From contig OZ020269.1 of NCBI GenBank assembly GCA_963971225.1, positions 104,812,486-104,876,485 on the forward strand: a DNA stretch of 64,000 nt. Direction: 5' to 3'. Below, in pieces: positions 41,351-54,149 of this stretch (positions are counted from its first letter, which is position 1; each line of letters opens with the position of its first letter). The translations under genes were made by a program, and so were the position numbers. The notes beneath the pieces are model-generated. The model was not told where the DNA came from and ran no database searches. It saw only the letters and a list, made by a program, of their open reading frames with translations. The DNA is from Melieria omissa (Eukaryota; Arthropoda; Insecta; Diptera; Ulidiidae).

Positions 41351-44300
41351 ACGCCATAATAGCGAATGGCGGCGACTATACCTGTTATTAAAAATATTGC
41401 GTACAATAAATATTATAAACGCATAAAATGCAGTTTGTTTGAAACGAATCGGACAAATAGTTTCCAAGTTACGACGATCACGCTTCTACTGAACAGACTA
41501 TACTTATAGAAAGAATTTGATGATTGTTCCAAAAACCTAACTTGATAAAAAAAATGTATAAAACCCAAAACTATTTTTTGAGGTTGTATTTACTTCTGAG
41601 TTCCACTGATTGTTCTGGTTACATATATTACCACTAATAAAAAACAAACATAACAATCGAAATTGGCTGGGTGCACTTTACTCCTCCGTATCCGGCTTTG
41701 GCCTTTCCAAAATATCTAAACTTACAAACTTACATAACAAAATTATATAACTTAGTAATAAAAATCAATAATGCTACAACCAGCCAACTTGCATCAAACA
41801 GTCAAATCAATCGGATGCATGACGCTTCATGAATGACCTCAAATTGCACGGTTAAACCAATTGCAACAATTCTTCTTTTTAACAAAGTAAAGTACTAAAA
41901 ATTTTACTGCCAATCTAATGCACATCAAATCTAGATGAATAAAATCCTTTTAAACTTTCAAAAGAAATCACACTTTGAATATTATTGAAGCGCATCCATG
42001 ATTCCAGTAATAATGTCAAATGAAACCAAAACCAACTCCACAACATAGCCAAACGACTTTTCAAAATGGTCAAACACCAAAAACCCACATGACGCCCACT
42101 GTTAGCCCCTTCAAAACTGCTTCAATTTCTCCTTGCTAAAACTTGTGCACTTAACTATATCCAAAGTATTTCCGTATGTATGCTGACATATACAAGATTT
42201 ATCTGCAGTACTGAACAACTGCCGCAATTTCACCGACAAAACTCAACTCGCACTTCAGGCGGAGGTTCATACATTGCAGTGTCCACTTGTGTATGTTTTG
42301 GTGAAATGGTTTTAAATACAAAAAAGGCCAGCTGACTTTATGACAAATTTGTGTTTTTCACATTTACGTAAGTGAGATAAATTTCGTGCGCGTACACGTT
42401 ACCAATTCGCGCTGCGTACAAGCCGCTTTAATAGTGCACAAGTTAACGCTCGTTTATGCTTTGAGTTATTGCCTTGCGTGACAATTTTCGCTTCGTGTTT
42501 AGTTTTTATTTATTTATTTATTTTTTTATATTTGCAGCGAGTTTGCGCTTTAATTGGTGCAGTGAAACTGGTTCAATTTGTGCGTAGTTGAAGAGTGAAA
42601 AATTATCTAACGGATGATGGTCGAAAGTGTTGTTGACGATCATTTTGATTTTCATAGAGCGCGTTTGTGTGTGGGTGGGTGAGTAAATAAAATAAAAAAT
42701 AAACAAATAATGCACAAGCAAATGTAACGTACATTTTCAAAATTTTCTATAATATTTTCGATTTCTTTTGTCACTGTCAATGGGTCCATTACTATTGTAT
42801 TCTCGCCCACTTATTTGCCAGCAATCAGTGTCACTCAGAGTCCCGTTTGTTGTATGGAGATACAATCAAGTCGCATGCATATTTTATCTTTCTCCCAAAT
42901 GCACTTAATTTCCTGTTATTTCAAGTCGTCAAATGCAACTCTGGCCTTTGATTAAAATTTCTACTCGTTTTTTTATTAATTTAGAATTAAACTATTTTGC
43001 GCTTAATTTGCCATCATAAAGCACCAGCAAGCGGTTTTTTGCCATCAAACGGCGAGTCGTTAAAACATCGTAAAATCCTATCGATAACACACAAATTACA
43101 CAAGAAATATCAGCGACTGGAATGCGTTTTGCTATTTGCCAGCTGTCAGAGGGTCTTAGGCACTGTGCCCCCCACTCGAGAATGCGTTCTCAATTGCCAC
43201 AGTCGGCATCGTTTGTGGCTGCAGCTGTTGGCATACTTTATCGTGCAATTTAAAGTTTATGGTAAGGCTGACTGATAGACGAGGTAAAGCGAGTAATCGC
43301 TGCAGCTACGATTCGCAGACGCGCAGCCTTAACTTGGCATAAACAATAAAGGCCGCAGCGGAGCAACAGGTAACATAAGAAGTTACATATGTGGCGCTGG
43401 TTGATGAAGTTGTCTGGCGACAGTCGAACACATCGACAATGCCAGCACACATAATGTTGGAGAAACTGTAAAGAATGTCAACACAAATGAGCCATTGTCC
43501 GCTGAACGAGACAAAGCAAGTGGCGCGAATGTGACACAGACTTGAATTTTTGTATTTTTAAGTTTTTCTTTTACTTTGCTCTCCCATTGACAGAAAAAAA
43601 CCAAAAGGCCAAAATAAAGAAAGAGATGCCAACGTGAGGATTGTGCTATTTACATTACGATATGTGTTGAGTATGTTTAATAGAGTTGTAAAAATATAAA
43701 AAAAAGACTAAATGAACGCAACGAACTGTCAAACTGTACCAGAAATTACTTTCTAAATCATCTTTTGTGACCAGAGCAGAGTCATTTATTTATTTATTTA
43801 TTTAATAGTAGTAGTATTTGAACAATTCTTACAGACTAATTAACAAAATGGGACTTATGGCCACAAAATTTGATACTTAACAGTTTTTGAGAGGAAAAAA
43901 ACATCGCCTTTAAATATTACCAAAATTTATATAACAAACAGAAAAACTAAACAAAAAAAAAACAAATTGAAAAATTGCAAAATCAAAACATAACAAAATG
44001 TGGGTCATCAAAAAACACACCAAATGAACTTGAAATGAGAAAATGTTGTGGATTAAAAGACTACAAGTTGCAAACGTAACGAAGCTAAGTATTCAATTAA
44101 TTAACAGTTATACAGGTTGGCGTCAATGTCATCAACCCAACAAAAGATGCTCAAGTTTAAGCGAGAAACATATGCAAAAAATATTGCAACTTTGACATTT
44201 GCTAAGAAACTGGAAGCAGCAAGTGTACAGTGGGTAAAACGTGAATCGTTAAACACTCATTAACATAAAATATAAGTAACAACTGATTACACTACGCGAC

Positions 44301-45365
44301 CAAAAGTAGACTAATCGGTTGAACTTTAAAAAAAAGAAAAAAGTATTTTTTCGAAAACTTTTTCGAAAAACCAGTGTTTTCCCAGTTATTTCAGTTATGA
44401 GCGCATATCTCGTAAACGAATTATCTGATTAACAGAAGCGGTCTGTCGTTCAGAAGATAATATTTCAGCCTTTCCAGCGATAAATAGATTGTTCAAATAA
44501 GATGAAATTCGGGGAAGTTGCTAATGGTGAAATTTAAGAAAATTTCATTTTTCTACTATTGTAAAAAATCATAAATTTTTTAATGAGTTTTTTATAGATA
44601 AAATAAATTATCTAAGTCGTTCAGAAGGTAATAACTTAGCCTTTCTAGCGATATTTAGATTGTCCCATCAGATGAGATTTGGAGAATTTACTGACGATGA
44701 AAGTTAAAAAAGTGAATTTTTCTACCATTTTAAAAATTTATGAATTTTTGAATGATTTTTTTAAAGATAGGTAAAGCAAACTATTTCCTCTGGCTTAAGA
44801 TCTAAGATGAAGGATACATTATTTGTGCAAAGGTTAAGCCTAACATTAATAGAATTGATTTCTTCAGGATAAAAAATGAAAAGTGATGAAAATGACTATG
44901 GTACATTTTTGCTATTATTTCGATTGGAATGGGATCCATACCAAATAATTTGGCTGTGTTGTATTACTGGGTGTTTCCACTTTCATTTTATACCTAACTC
45001 GATAGTTGATTTACGAAAAATGCGCATATTTTTCAACATCAAAGAAAACGCCTTGAAAATCCATATTTTCCGACTTTGAGATCCAATTACCGTGGAATTT
45101 TAAAACTTATAAAAATAAATTACATTGGAAAAAAGCCAGGAGGTGTTGTAAATGACACAAAGAGAAAATTATGTCAACCGTTATATTGGTTGAGACATTA
45201 CAATCGAAAACTTGAAAAAAGTCAGGGAAAATCCAAAAAAGTTACACGCCCGTGTCGTGCGAAAACGTAAACTACGTTTCAAAAACGGTTTGCGGATTCA
45301 AAATCAACCCTAGAATTGATGTCAAAACCAGAAAAGCCGACCAAAAGTCGAAATTTGTTGCCTTG
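41351..45365. other. No confirmed gene; one direct repeat
   Basis: Probably intronic. 42360-42480 and 43000-43520 are G+C-richer blocks that may be conserved non-coding elements. 43784-43806 is an ATTT run. 44430-44555 and 44610-44735 are direct copies sharing TCGTTCAGAAG and GCCTTTC.AGCGAT. No coding exon supported. Confidence 0.4.
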
Positions 45366-45687
45366 TATAATTTGCAGCGATATCAGGGAAAGTTTGTGTT
45401 CTAATTGAAGTCTACGAATTGGGCACGTGTGAACAAACCCCTGTTTCTTTAATAATGATCAAAAAGTGATAATTTTATATTTTTCCATAAATAATAAATA
45501 ATTTTCCTGTAATAAAAAAATATTGACACAACATTTATTTAACTCATTTTAAGCTGAAATTGTTCATAAGCAAACAATCTCTAAAACTCTACAAAAGAGG
45601 CGTGGCGACTTGAAATGTCGTGTGCTTCATGATTTAAAAACCAAAAAGTAATATCGAGACACAGGGTAAAATTCGGAGTTGAAATGG
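45366..45687. mobile_element. TTAA-flanked MITE (family B), left-truncated
   Basis: Starts inside the family at AATTTGCAGCGATATCAGGG and runs to TTCGGAGTTGAAATGG before TTAA (45688-45691). The left terminus is missing. Confidence 0.8.
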
Positions 45688-45719
45688 TTAAATGGACTTT
45701 AATATTTGAAGGACACATA

Positions 45720-45985
45720 CAGTCGTGTCTGGATATAGTGAACTAATTATTGCAAGGCCTGTTCACAGTATTGAGGTTGTTCACTATATCAAGGTTTAAA
45801 TTTTTCTCCAAAAACTCGTTTTATTTGCTTAAAATACACTTTTTGTTTTTTGCTTGAAATTGCTTTCAAAATTTTGTTCAATATTTAAAGGCTCCATGTC
45901 AAAATTTGGGTGTTCACCATATCGAGGTGTTCACTATGTCGAGGTGTTTACTATATAGGGTGTTCACTATACCCAGACACGGCTG
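45720..45985. mobile_element. pogo-like MITE (family C), inverted copy
   Basis: 266 bp between TA dinucleotides, ends CAGTCGTGTCTGGATATAGT and CCAGACACGGCTG. Contains three TTCACTAT-type words at its right side. Opposite orientation to the 21.3-kb copy. Confidence 0.85.
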
Positions 45986-45987
45986 TA

Positions 45988-47896
45988 TAAGACATTTCAA
46001 ATATTTTTTTTAATATTTCTGGTTGTGCAATAATGAAGATATGTATATCAAATGAAAGAGGAATTTTTTGCTCCTTTTAATAAAATTTTTTATTTTAAAC
46101 TTTCGGTACCAAAATATATCAAATAAAGGTTTTAAATCTCAGCCTGACATTTTTTTTAAACAGACAATTTTTTACTTATGTACTAAGTATGTAGACATAA
46201 CATAACCATACCAACTATATAACTGAAGCACCAATATTACATCAAATGCTCGCTCTCGTCATTATTGAATACAATGTCATAGACTCATTACATGACAAGA
46301 ATTGAGGTTACGCACGTACTGGTTAACTGGTTAACTGACACAACGCCACATAACGCAACAAAACCCAACTGACGCATTCCATCGCAAAAAGTTCTTACGA
46401 AATCATTACAAATCGCAGCTGTCTAATGATTAACGATCGACCAGTTCCGTAAACGCAACATCGGCGCACAGTCAGACCTTCTGCGCGGCCTCATGCGGCT
46501 CGCGGGCCATCATCGCTGGCGCACAGCGGCGATCTACACATTCTGCCGCTATTCAACGCAAATGTCAACTGCGCCGTTTATGGCGCACGCCGGCCAACCT
46601 CCGAGCTGGCTTTTTCTCAATGGTTTGTAGTTGTGAGCGCTTTGCTCTCTACAGTCGTTGTCTCTCTGTTTTTATGCCTTAACTAGTAACCTCCTTTAGC
46701 GTCCGACCATATTCAGGCCACTTAGAATTGACCCAATTCCACTTTCCAAACGCACTCAAATAAGTGGCAACGCCAGTCGATGTCAGCGGCTCCATGATAA
46801 ATGTTTGTGTCGCATGTGGCGATCACTTTTTCCTCTTCCAGTCGACATACATAATTTGCATCTCGCTGCGAGAGTTCTTAACTTGTTCTGGGACGGAGTG
46901 GCGCTACGACCAGTGGCCGCATTCGAGCCGCTTCAAGTTGAGCATGTTTTCAAATTCTGACATTTTAATTGCCAATCTTAAAGCAGTTTGCAATCAAATC
47001 TTGACGAGAACGCAGACTTAAATGTACAAATGTGTGTAAGTAATTTGAATTCGCTTTACAACTCCACCTTCATTCATTTATTTTCTATGCAAATTTCACA
47101 CCTCCTGCCGCTTCAGTTCGTATGTGCTCCACATGGCTCCAATTGTTTGGCTGCCCACTCCACTTTAAATGGCTGCAATTTATCACGTGCCGCCGCTTCA
47201 TTCATTCCACGACGAACAATGTGTCAGGTCAAGTGTTGTTCAGTCGTTTTGCTGTCGGCGTAATTTCATATTTTTTTCCCGCACTTAAAAGAGAAATTTC
47301 TGCAGTCGTACATGTTAAGTGTTGTACAATTGTGAGTGTGGGCCGTTTGTCAGCTGCGACTGCAGCAGTCGCTTGACTTTTTGTTGCTGTGTTTCTTCAT
47401 CTTCAATCACATTTAATGTCGTGTTGTACGTGCGTGTAACGCGTTTCATTTTCATTTTGCTCAAAATAAAAATGAAATTAATTGAATTTGTTAGGTTTTT
47501 TAAGTATCACATAAATACATATTCGTTTATGTTGAGATATCAATAAGCAGTTGCAGTAAAATTTTCAACTTTTCTAAATTCTGTAATTAATTTGTGGCTA
47601 ACAGTTGGCCACAGAAACTTTCCTTATCGACTTCACCATTAAATTTAACAATCGAGCACAATTACTAACAGTTCTTCATTACAACTGTGCAGGGAATAAT
47701 TATATGTTTTTAACGATGTATTTCCGTTCATTTATAGACTTGAAAACGACTACTTTCTGATTTGAGCGCGTAATGACATAACGTAAAGTTTTTAGGAAAA
47801 AAGATAAAAACTCATCAAAAGAAAATGTATAAAAATGGAAAAATGTATGTGAAAAAGATGCAGATAGCAGGAACTTGTAAAGATTTTGCCATAGAA
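45988..47896. other. No confirmed gene; G+C-rich open block at 46432-46683
   Basis: 46432-46683 on the plus strand stays open for 83 codons in a strongly G+C-rich stretch (GTTTATGGCGCACGCCGGCC) but has no early Met or splice sites. Other G+C-richer blocks lie at 46840-47300. Likely regulatory or non-coding conserved DNA. Confidence 0.35.
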
Positions 47897-48172
47897 AATA
47901 TAAATATAAAATAAAATAAATAAAATAAAATAAAATAAAATAAAATAAAATAAAATAAAATAAAATAAAACAAAATAAAATAAAATAAAATAAAATAAAA
48001 TAAAATAAAATAAAATAAAATAAAATAAACTAAAATAAAATAAAATAAAATAAAATAAAATAATATAAAATAAAATAAAGTAAAATAAAACAAAATATAA
48101 TAAAATAAAATAAATTTAAATTAAAATAATATAAAAAATAAAATAAATTAAAATAAAGTAAAATAATTTTCA
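47897..48172. repeat. (TAAAA)n pentanucleotide microsatellite
   Basis: About 275 bp of TAAAA units with a few interruptions (CAAAATAAAA, TAAACTAAAA, TATAATAAAA). The minus-strand frame through it (FYFILFYFIL) is an artefact of the 5-bp repeat, not a protein. Confidence 0.97.
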
Positions 48173-49525
48173 ATTTTTTCTAAATGTTTAATTTAAATAA
48201 ACTTATATTGCACTAAAGTCCTGTTTTGCTACAATTTAACAAGGACACCTTCTTCTTGTTGCACATTTTCGATCGCCTGCAAAGTTTGCTTCTTCAATTG
48301 GCCATCAATTGTACAACCGCAGCTATCATTCCACCACACATAAATCAATCGCTATGTAGAAATTGAAATCCTATACACTCGCTGCTATCTTAAATCGGTC
48401 ATTTCTCTCCAATCACCCAAGTGTTATTATTAGCTTTGTGTCTATGTGTATGCAACGACTTATGTACATTTATACGAAAATAAAAACCACGTTTTCCGCA
48501 ACGCCCCAACTGCTGCACGAGAGCAATTGCCGCTTGATATGGGTCACTGGAGCTCTCCTGGCGCAGCGATTTCCAACGCGCGAAAGTGGCCGCTGAATGA
48601 GCGCGTGCGTGTTGCGGACAGGATGCAGCTGCCACCGCGCTGCACCACAATGCGCCGCGCATATGCAATGAGCCTTTAGGCCAACACCACACTGGCAATT
48701 ATGATTAGCGTTTGAATGCGGCCACGCCTTGCCGCCATTGCGGAGTAGATAGAACATCAAACTTGGTGGCCGTCAAGACGCTCTATTGAATTCTGTCAAT
48801 GTGTCGATAGTTAGATGCTGTTGTGGTTATGTGTGTGTTTGATTGTGTGTGATGAGGCGTGTTGCTCTCCTTCCGCGCCTAAGCAAATTATTGGCAATTT
48901 AAATTTGCCACAATTAGCCGCCAGTCACTTAACTGTGACATCAGCCTGGAATTTGAGCTGCGCTCCGTCAGCCATTGTAATGATGCCGCCGTAATACGCG
49001 TTATTACAGACATTTATGCCGCCATGTGTTTTGGCCAATTACAGCAATTTTCTTGTAGTCTTTACTTTGTAGTTTGTGATTGCGTTCCATTGCTGATTGG
49101 AAACTGTATCGCTTATTAGAAAATTTCTATTCCACAATTGAGTTGTTCGCATATAATGTGTCAGATTCACGCAAACTGAGTTATTGCGTAAAATAACTAA
49201 GTCATCTATTTGATGAGATTATAATAGTATACAACAGTAAAGAGAGTTTAAAAATTGCAATTTTTATTATTACATAAATAGCTTACAATTTAATTCAATT
49301 TCTTGCGTTGTGCTTCTTTTGGTCTGTGAGAACGAAAAAATAATCTTGTGTTTAGTTCTAACACAATGAGGAATGGAATAAGAATTACAGTGCAAATTTC
49401 AAGAAACATTTTGTTTTCTTTCCTTACTTAATTTACTTAAACATTGTCCACTTTACTATATAAATATATATAAATATAGATATATATTCGAAAGAATATA
49501 TTCAAAAATTGTTCTCAAACATTTT
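48173..49525. other. No gene; G+C-rich block at 48490-48760
   Basis: 48490-48760 is CpG-rich with frames on both strands, none with splice sites or recognised motifs. The remainder is ordinary A+T-rich DNA. Confidence 0.35.
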
Positions 49526-49529
49526 TTAA

Positions 49530-49807
49530 CCCGGCATCGGTGTGGTGGGGTATACCATACCCCAGAGGTTGTATTTTTGTAAATAATACGGATATCAGTT
49601 TTCTTATATTTGTTATTTTCTTTTACAAATTGCTTGCACATGAAATGTTTTTGCATTTTTTTTACGTAAAATTAAATGAAGAATAATATATAATTGCTGT
49701 CTTTTATATTTGTGTTGTTTCGTGAGGTTGCTGCTATGTAAATTTTTGGGGTATGTCATACCCCACCACACCAATAACGTAATTTTTTTCACCACACCAA
49801 CGCCGGG
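49530..49807. mobile_element. TTAA-flanked MITE (family F)
   Basis: 278 bp between TTAA sites (49526-49529, 49808-49811). Ends CCCGGCATCGGTGTGGTG and inverted CCCGGCGTTGGTGTGGTG. A second inner inverted motif GGTATACCATACC / GGTATGTCATACC flanks an A+T-rich centre. No coding capacity. Confidence 0.85.
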
Positions 49808-49811
49808 TTAA

Positions 49812-50189
49812 GAGACGAATTCTTCACCAGCAAAATTATTCTCCATATAAAGGAACAGGTTGTAATCACTTGGTGCCTGGTCCCGAATCTATGGTGAATG
49901 CATAAGAACCTCCCAACCAAGCTCTCAGAGCTTCTGGCGAATCACTATCGTTGTGAGTGGTTTGGCGTTGTCCTGATGGAACACAGTTCCTCTCCTCTTG
50001 GGCAAAGCGAGCCACTTCTGGCTAATTGCTTCAGTCTGTTCAATTGTTCTTAGTACAGGTCGGCATTCAGAATTTGACTGTAGAGCTAAAACAGATTCCC
50101 TGACCATCCCATCAAACACACAAAAACACCTTTCTGATCGTCAATCCTGGCTTGACGACAGTTTCACCAGCTCACAGCGATTCGGTAGT
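49812..50189 (-). pseudogene. mariner transposase fragment (minus strand)
   Basis: Minus strand reads VFDGMVRESV, QTEAISQKWLALPKRRGTVF, HQDNAKP (second catalytic Asp), then IRQKL.ELGWEVLMHSP, stop and QAPSDYNLFLYMENNFAGEE (third Asp). Frameshifts and stops throughout. It lies exactly between MITE family F and MITE family D. Confidence 0.8.
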
Positions 50190-50197
50190 ACGTGGTC

Positions 50198-50810
50198 CAC
50201 TGTTGCCAAATGCCTGAAATGCCTTTTTTCTTAATCTTAAAAAAAAAACCCCTGATATGTAAAAAATTTCCTAAAAATTTTTATGTATAATATTTGTCCT
50301 TATAAACTTAGGAAATCAATTTTTCATAGAAAAAAATATTTTATATATTCATAAAAATATATATTTTTTTATTGCAACGTCTTTATTCATTTAGCTTCAG
50401 TTTAACATCAACTGGACAACTTAACACAAAAAGCATATAAAAAAATTTGATCAGTATGAAATTTCCTTTTGTAAACTTCTGTAATTCATTCCATAAATTA
50501 TACACTTTGAAGTATTATGAAAGCAATAAGTGAGAGCGAGATAAACATACACGAAAAAGACAGGAAAAATAAGTCAAATAAATAGTTGCCAAAATATCTA
50601 GTGTTGCCAGTATTTCCCATTCATCATACTTCGTTATCCGAAAATCTCACGAAAATCTCCCAAAAATTCACTAAGAATACGAAAAATTCCCCAATCTATA
50701 CCTTAGGATCTCCTAAACTTTATCCTGAACAATTCTTCCTCCTAAAAATTCTCCTAAAAGGCCAAGAATCTCTTAAATCTAGGAGGAAATCTCCTAATCT
50801 GGCAACACTG
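50198..50810. mobile_element. hAT-like MITE (family D), longest copy
   Basis: 613 bp, ends CACTGTTGCCAAAT and CTAATCTGGCAACACTG. Flanking 8-mers ACGTGGTC and AAGTGATT agree only partly, so the duplication has decayed. Inner GGAGGAAATCTCC words match other copies. Confidence 0.82.
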
Positions 50811-50818
50811 AAGTGATT

Positions 50819-51357
50819 CACTTTTTATCATCAGTTTCTATTCGTTTCACAAATGTGTCGATTGTTTGAGGATTTGTCCATTTGTCCATGAGGATTTTTT
50901 GAGATGAACTCCAGCTAATTTTTTTATCCATCCTTATTCAAGTGGTTCCAAATGGTTTCTGTGCTTCTGATTTATCTTCTGAGCAATCAAAACAGTGCTT
51001 AAATGATAAACGCACTCGACGATTTCCATGATTTAATTGACATTTTTGACAGTTGGTCTTCCAAAGCGTAAAGCATTTTTGACACCAAAATTATCTGAAG
51101 GAAATTGGCGAAACTAAAATTGCGCTCGATTGGCTGTTACAGTGTGAGGACCTTAAAGACTATTCAAATTTTGAGGTGCCTGGTTTGAAATTTCGCCTTC
51201 GTCAAAGATAAACTGTCAAATATGGCATATTTTCTCTTTCCTGATGTCTTATATTGACGCACGATCAATCAAAACTGAGTCAAGCAATCAATTAACTGTC
51301 TGAAAAGTTTTTTTAGTACTTACGAAATCGTATCTTTCAAATGCCACCTAGCGTAAC
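50819..51357. other. No gene seen
   Basis: Short reading frames only. Possibly the remnant of a mobile element, but no motif was recognised. Confidence 0.35.
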
Positions 51358-51361
51358 TTAA

Positions 51362-51750
51362 CTCTTTCGACCCCAAGGTTGCCTGAGAGCAACATCACTT
51401 ATTTGTGAGCTTATGGCAAAAGCAACGATTGATTAATGGGTTTAATTCAATTAGGCAACAACCAATTAAGATTTTTAGAAGTGAATCCAAAGCAAAAATC
51501 CCGAAAATAATTTCCAAAATAATTTCCAATAATTTGCAGCTCATATCGCTGAAAGTTTGTATCGGAAAGTTTGTGTTCTAATTGAAGTCTACGAAGTGGG
51601 TGCGTTTAGTTAAACCCCTGTTTCTTTAATAATGGTTAAATAAAATCAAAAAGTGATAATTTTGTATTTTTCCATAAATATTAAGTAATTTATCTGTATT
51701 AAAAAAATATTGATACAAAACTTATTTAACCCATTTTAAGCTAAAATTTT
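51362..51750. mobile_element. TTAA-flanked MITE (family B), right-truncated
   Basis: Begins CTCTTTCGACCCCAAGGTTG after TTAA (51358-51361); similarity stops near 51750 before an ATTTATTATTT run. Right terminus missing. Confidence 0.8.
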
Positions 51751-53024
51751 TCAAAAGTGAACTATTTATTTATTATTTATTATTATTTATTCCTTATTTT
51801 TTATTTATCAGGCATTTATTATTTATAAGAAGAAATAGTTTATATTCCAATGCAAAGTTAAAATTTGACGATGGTGGTTTATTTCAATTGGTACAAGTTT
51901 GAAATTTACAAAGCAATGCACGAAGTTTTGTTTTGCGGTATCTTTCTACCACATCAGGATTTCTTTTTACCACACCTTTTACCTACAAAGTTTACTTTCT
52001 TTATTCTAAATAACATTGGCTCAATCTTTTTGCGCCAAAGAAGTCTTTAACAACTTTTCAACAAAACTTAAATCATGTAAAAAATACTGTTGGATTACAA
52101 TTGCAACTGATACAAGTTGAAATACTAACAATAACTCTGTGAGCTAAACATTTTCATTATTCTAACGCTACAATTTTTCCGCTACAGACCTTCACTGTGC
52201 ACAAAAAATATGCACTTTTACTGCCACTATTAATCAATGCAGCGTACTCGAATTTGTAATGCACTACAAATCGGCATAATGTACGTAAATAAGTACAAAC
52301 TGAACACATGTATGTATGTACACATGTACAGCTCTGTGTACGCAGTCATACACCCTCTTCACACACAATGGTTAATGGTTGGTTAGTGTTGGTTGGGTTG
52401 GTGGGTAGACGAACGCTTATACTGTTAGCATATCCATCATAATTGTTTGATCTTAATATGTGCAACACATAAGTAAACAAAGCAGCAAGCCAACTGCCAG
52501 CCAGACTTGCTGCAAATACAAACAGGCGAAGAGCTGATGGACGAGCAGACAGTTGCAACAGGTAAACAGGCAATCAATGGAAATGTTTGCGCATACGAAT
52601 GCACTAATGCGTCCAGTCAAGTGCTGCGAATAATGGCCATAACAAAGCTGAGCACCTACTATGGCCATGACTGCTGTCGGCCAGTCATGCAAAGTTTGCA
52701 AACGCTGTGTGCTGTTTAAGCGGCTTATTATGAAATTGAAAGAAGTGGGGGGAAAAGTAGCAAAATGGTAGGGAAATGCTGAATATTTTCTTTTCAACGG
52801 TGTATAAGCTCCCACCCGGCCGTTCGAAGTCGATATGAAACTGCAGGATCCTTCTATTCGTGTTAAAATTAAAACGAAAAATACGAAATGGCTGCGGAAA
52901 CTAATGCTTGTACTTCTAGACGAGTTCCAGTCTCAGTTACTATATATATTTAGAAATAAGGCACACAAAGAACTTCATTTTGGGTGGGTTCTGCATACAA
53001 ATTTGAGCCCAAAAACACTTGAAA
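51751..53024. other. No confirmed gene
   Basis: A+T-rich with a G+C-richer patch 52480-52720. TATGTATGTACACATGTACA repeats occur near 52311-52330. Nothing coding supported. Confidence 0.35.
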
Positions 53025-53386
53025 CCATAATTTTCTTAAACGGTTTAAATAAATTTTGTATCAATATTTTTTCAATCACAGAAAAATTATATAATATTTG
53101 TGGAAAAATACAAAATTATCACTTTTTGATTTTATTTAACCATTATTAAAGAAACAGGGTTTTGATCAAACGCGCCCAATTCGTAGACTTCAATTAGAAC
53201 ACAAACTTTCTCTGATATCGCTGCAAATGATTGGAAATTATTTTAGGGATAACAGTACAATTGTTGTAATTTGCTTTGAATTCACTTCTAAAAATATTAA
53301 TTTGTTGGTGTCTACGTAAATTAAACCCATAAATCAATCGTTACTTTTGCTATAAGATGAAAAAAACAACTTTGAGGTCGAAAGGG
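53025..53386. mobile_element. TTAA-flanked MITE (family B), inverted, truncated
   Basis: Reverse orientation: ends TTTGAGGTCGAAAGGG before TTAA (53387-53390). Inner CAATTCGTAGACTTCAATTA matches other copies. The far end is missing at about 53025. Confidence 0.8.
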
Positions 53387-53407
53387 TTAAATCATTTTAA
53401 AGTTGTA

Positions 53408-53637
53408 CAATCGTGTCTGGGTATAGTGAACACCTCAATATAGTGAACACCTAAATTTTGACATGGAGTCTCTAAATATTGATACAATTTTGAAAGCAAT
53501 TTCAAGCAAAAAACAAAAAGTGTATTTTGAGCAAATAAAACTAGTTTTTGTACTAAAATGTTAACCTTGACATAGTGAACACCTCAATACTGTGAACAGG
53601 CCTTAGATAATTAGATCACTATATCCAGACACGACTG
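53408..53637. mobile_element. pogo-like MITE (family C), complete
   Basis: 230 bp between TA dinucleotides, ends CAATCGTGTCTGGGTATAGT and CCAGACACGACTG. Lies 17 bp from the preceding TTAA element. Confidence 0.85.
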
Positions 53638-54149
53638 TATTAGTAAAGATGTGACAATTTTTTTAAAGCTTTGACTCTCAGCCACGAAACCTCCGTCAGC
53701 ACAGCGTACTTCGAAACTGAGGACTTCCAAGTCAGTATTGAGATAATAGAACCGAAACATGCTTTAAAGTTTCAGATGCTCAAAATTCTAAAGCCCGACC
53801 GATTAATCGGCTTCGACCTCCTTCGACAAAAAACACACAATCGGCCAATAATTGGATTCGGTCAAAGTACAGGCCGAAGGTAAACATTTTTTGAGTACAT
53901 ATTACTCGATATAGGAAAGTAAAAGTAGCCCAACTGCTTTACAAAATCAGTTGAATTCAAAACAGCTAAGCAGCTGAACAACAGCATTGCCAGCACACAC
54001 TTTTAAGTAGCGTTGCCCCCATAAATTCACAATAGCCAGAACCTTCTTTAGAAAACTAACCGAACTAATCTGTACTTCCAATATTTTGAAATTACACAAA
54101 TCCGTAAATCATTAGTAGTGAGACTCTTTGACAGCGGTCAAATTTTTTG

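Noticed and set aside
44876..45270. Two short plus-strand frames resembling a DNA-binding fragment
   Set aside because: I could not match catalytic or binding motifs of a transposase family; too weak to call.
47815..48093. Minus-strand frame rich in Phe/Tyr/Ile/Leu
   Set aside because: Entirely produced by the TAAAA microsatellite.
52346..52815. Cys/Leu-rich minus-strand frames
   Set aside because: No signal peptide in good context, no splice sites, no recognised domain.
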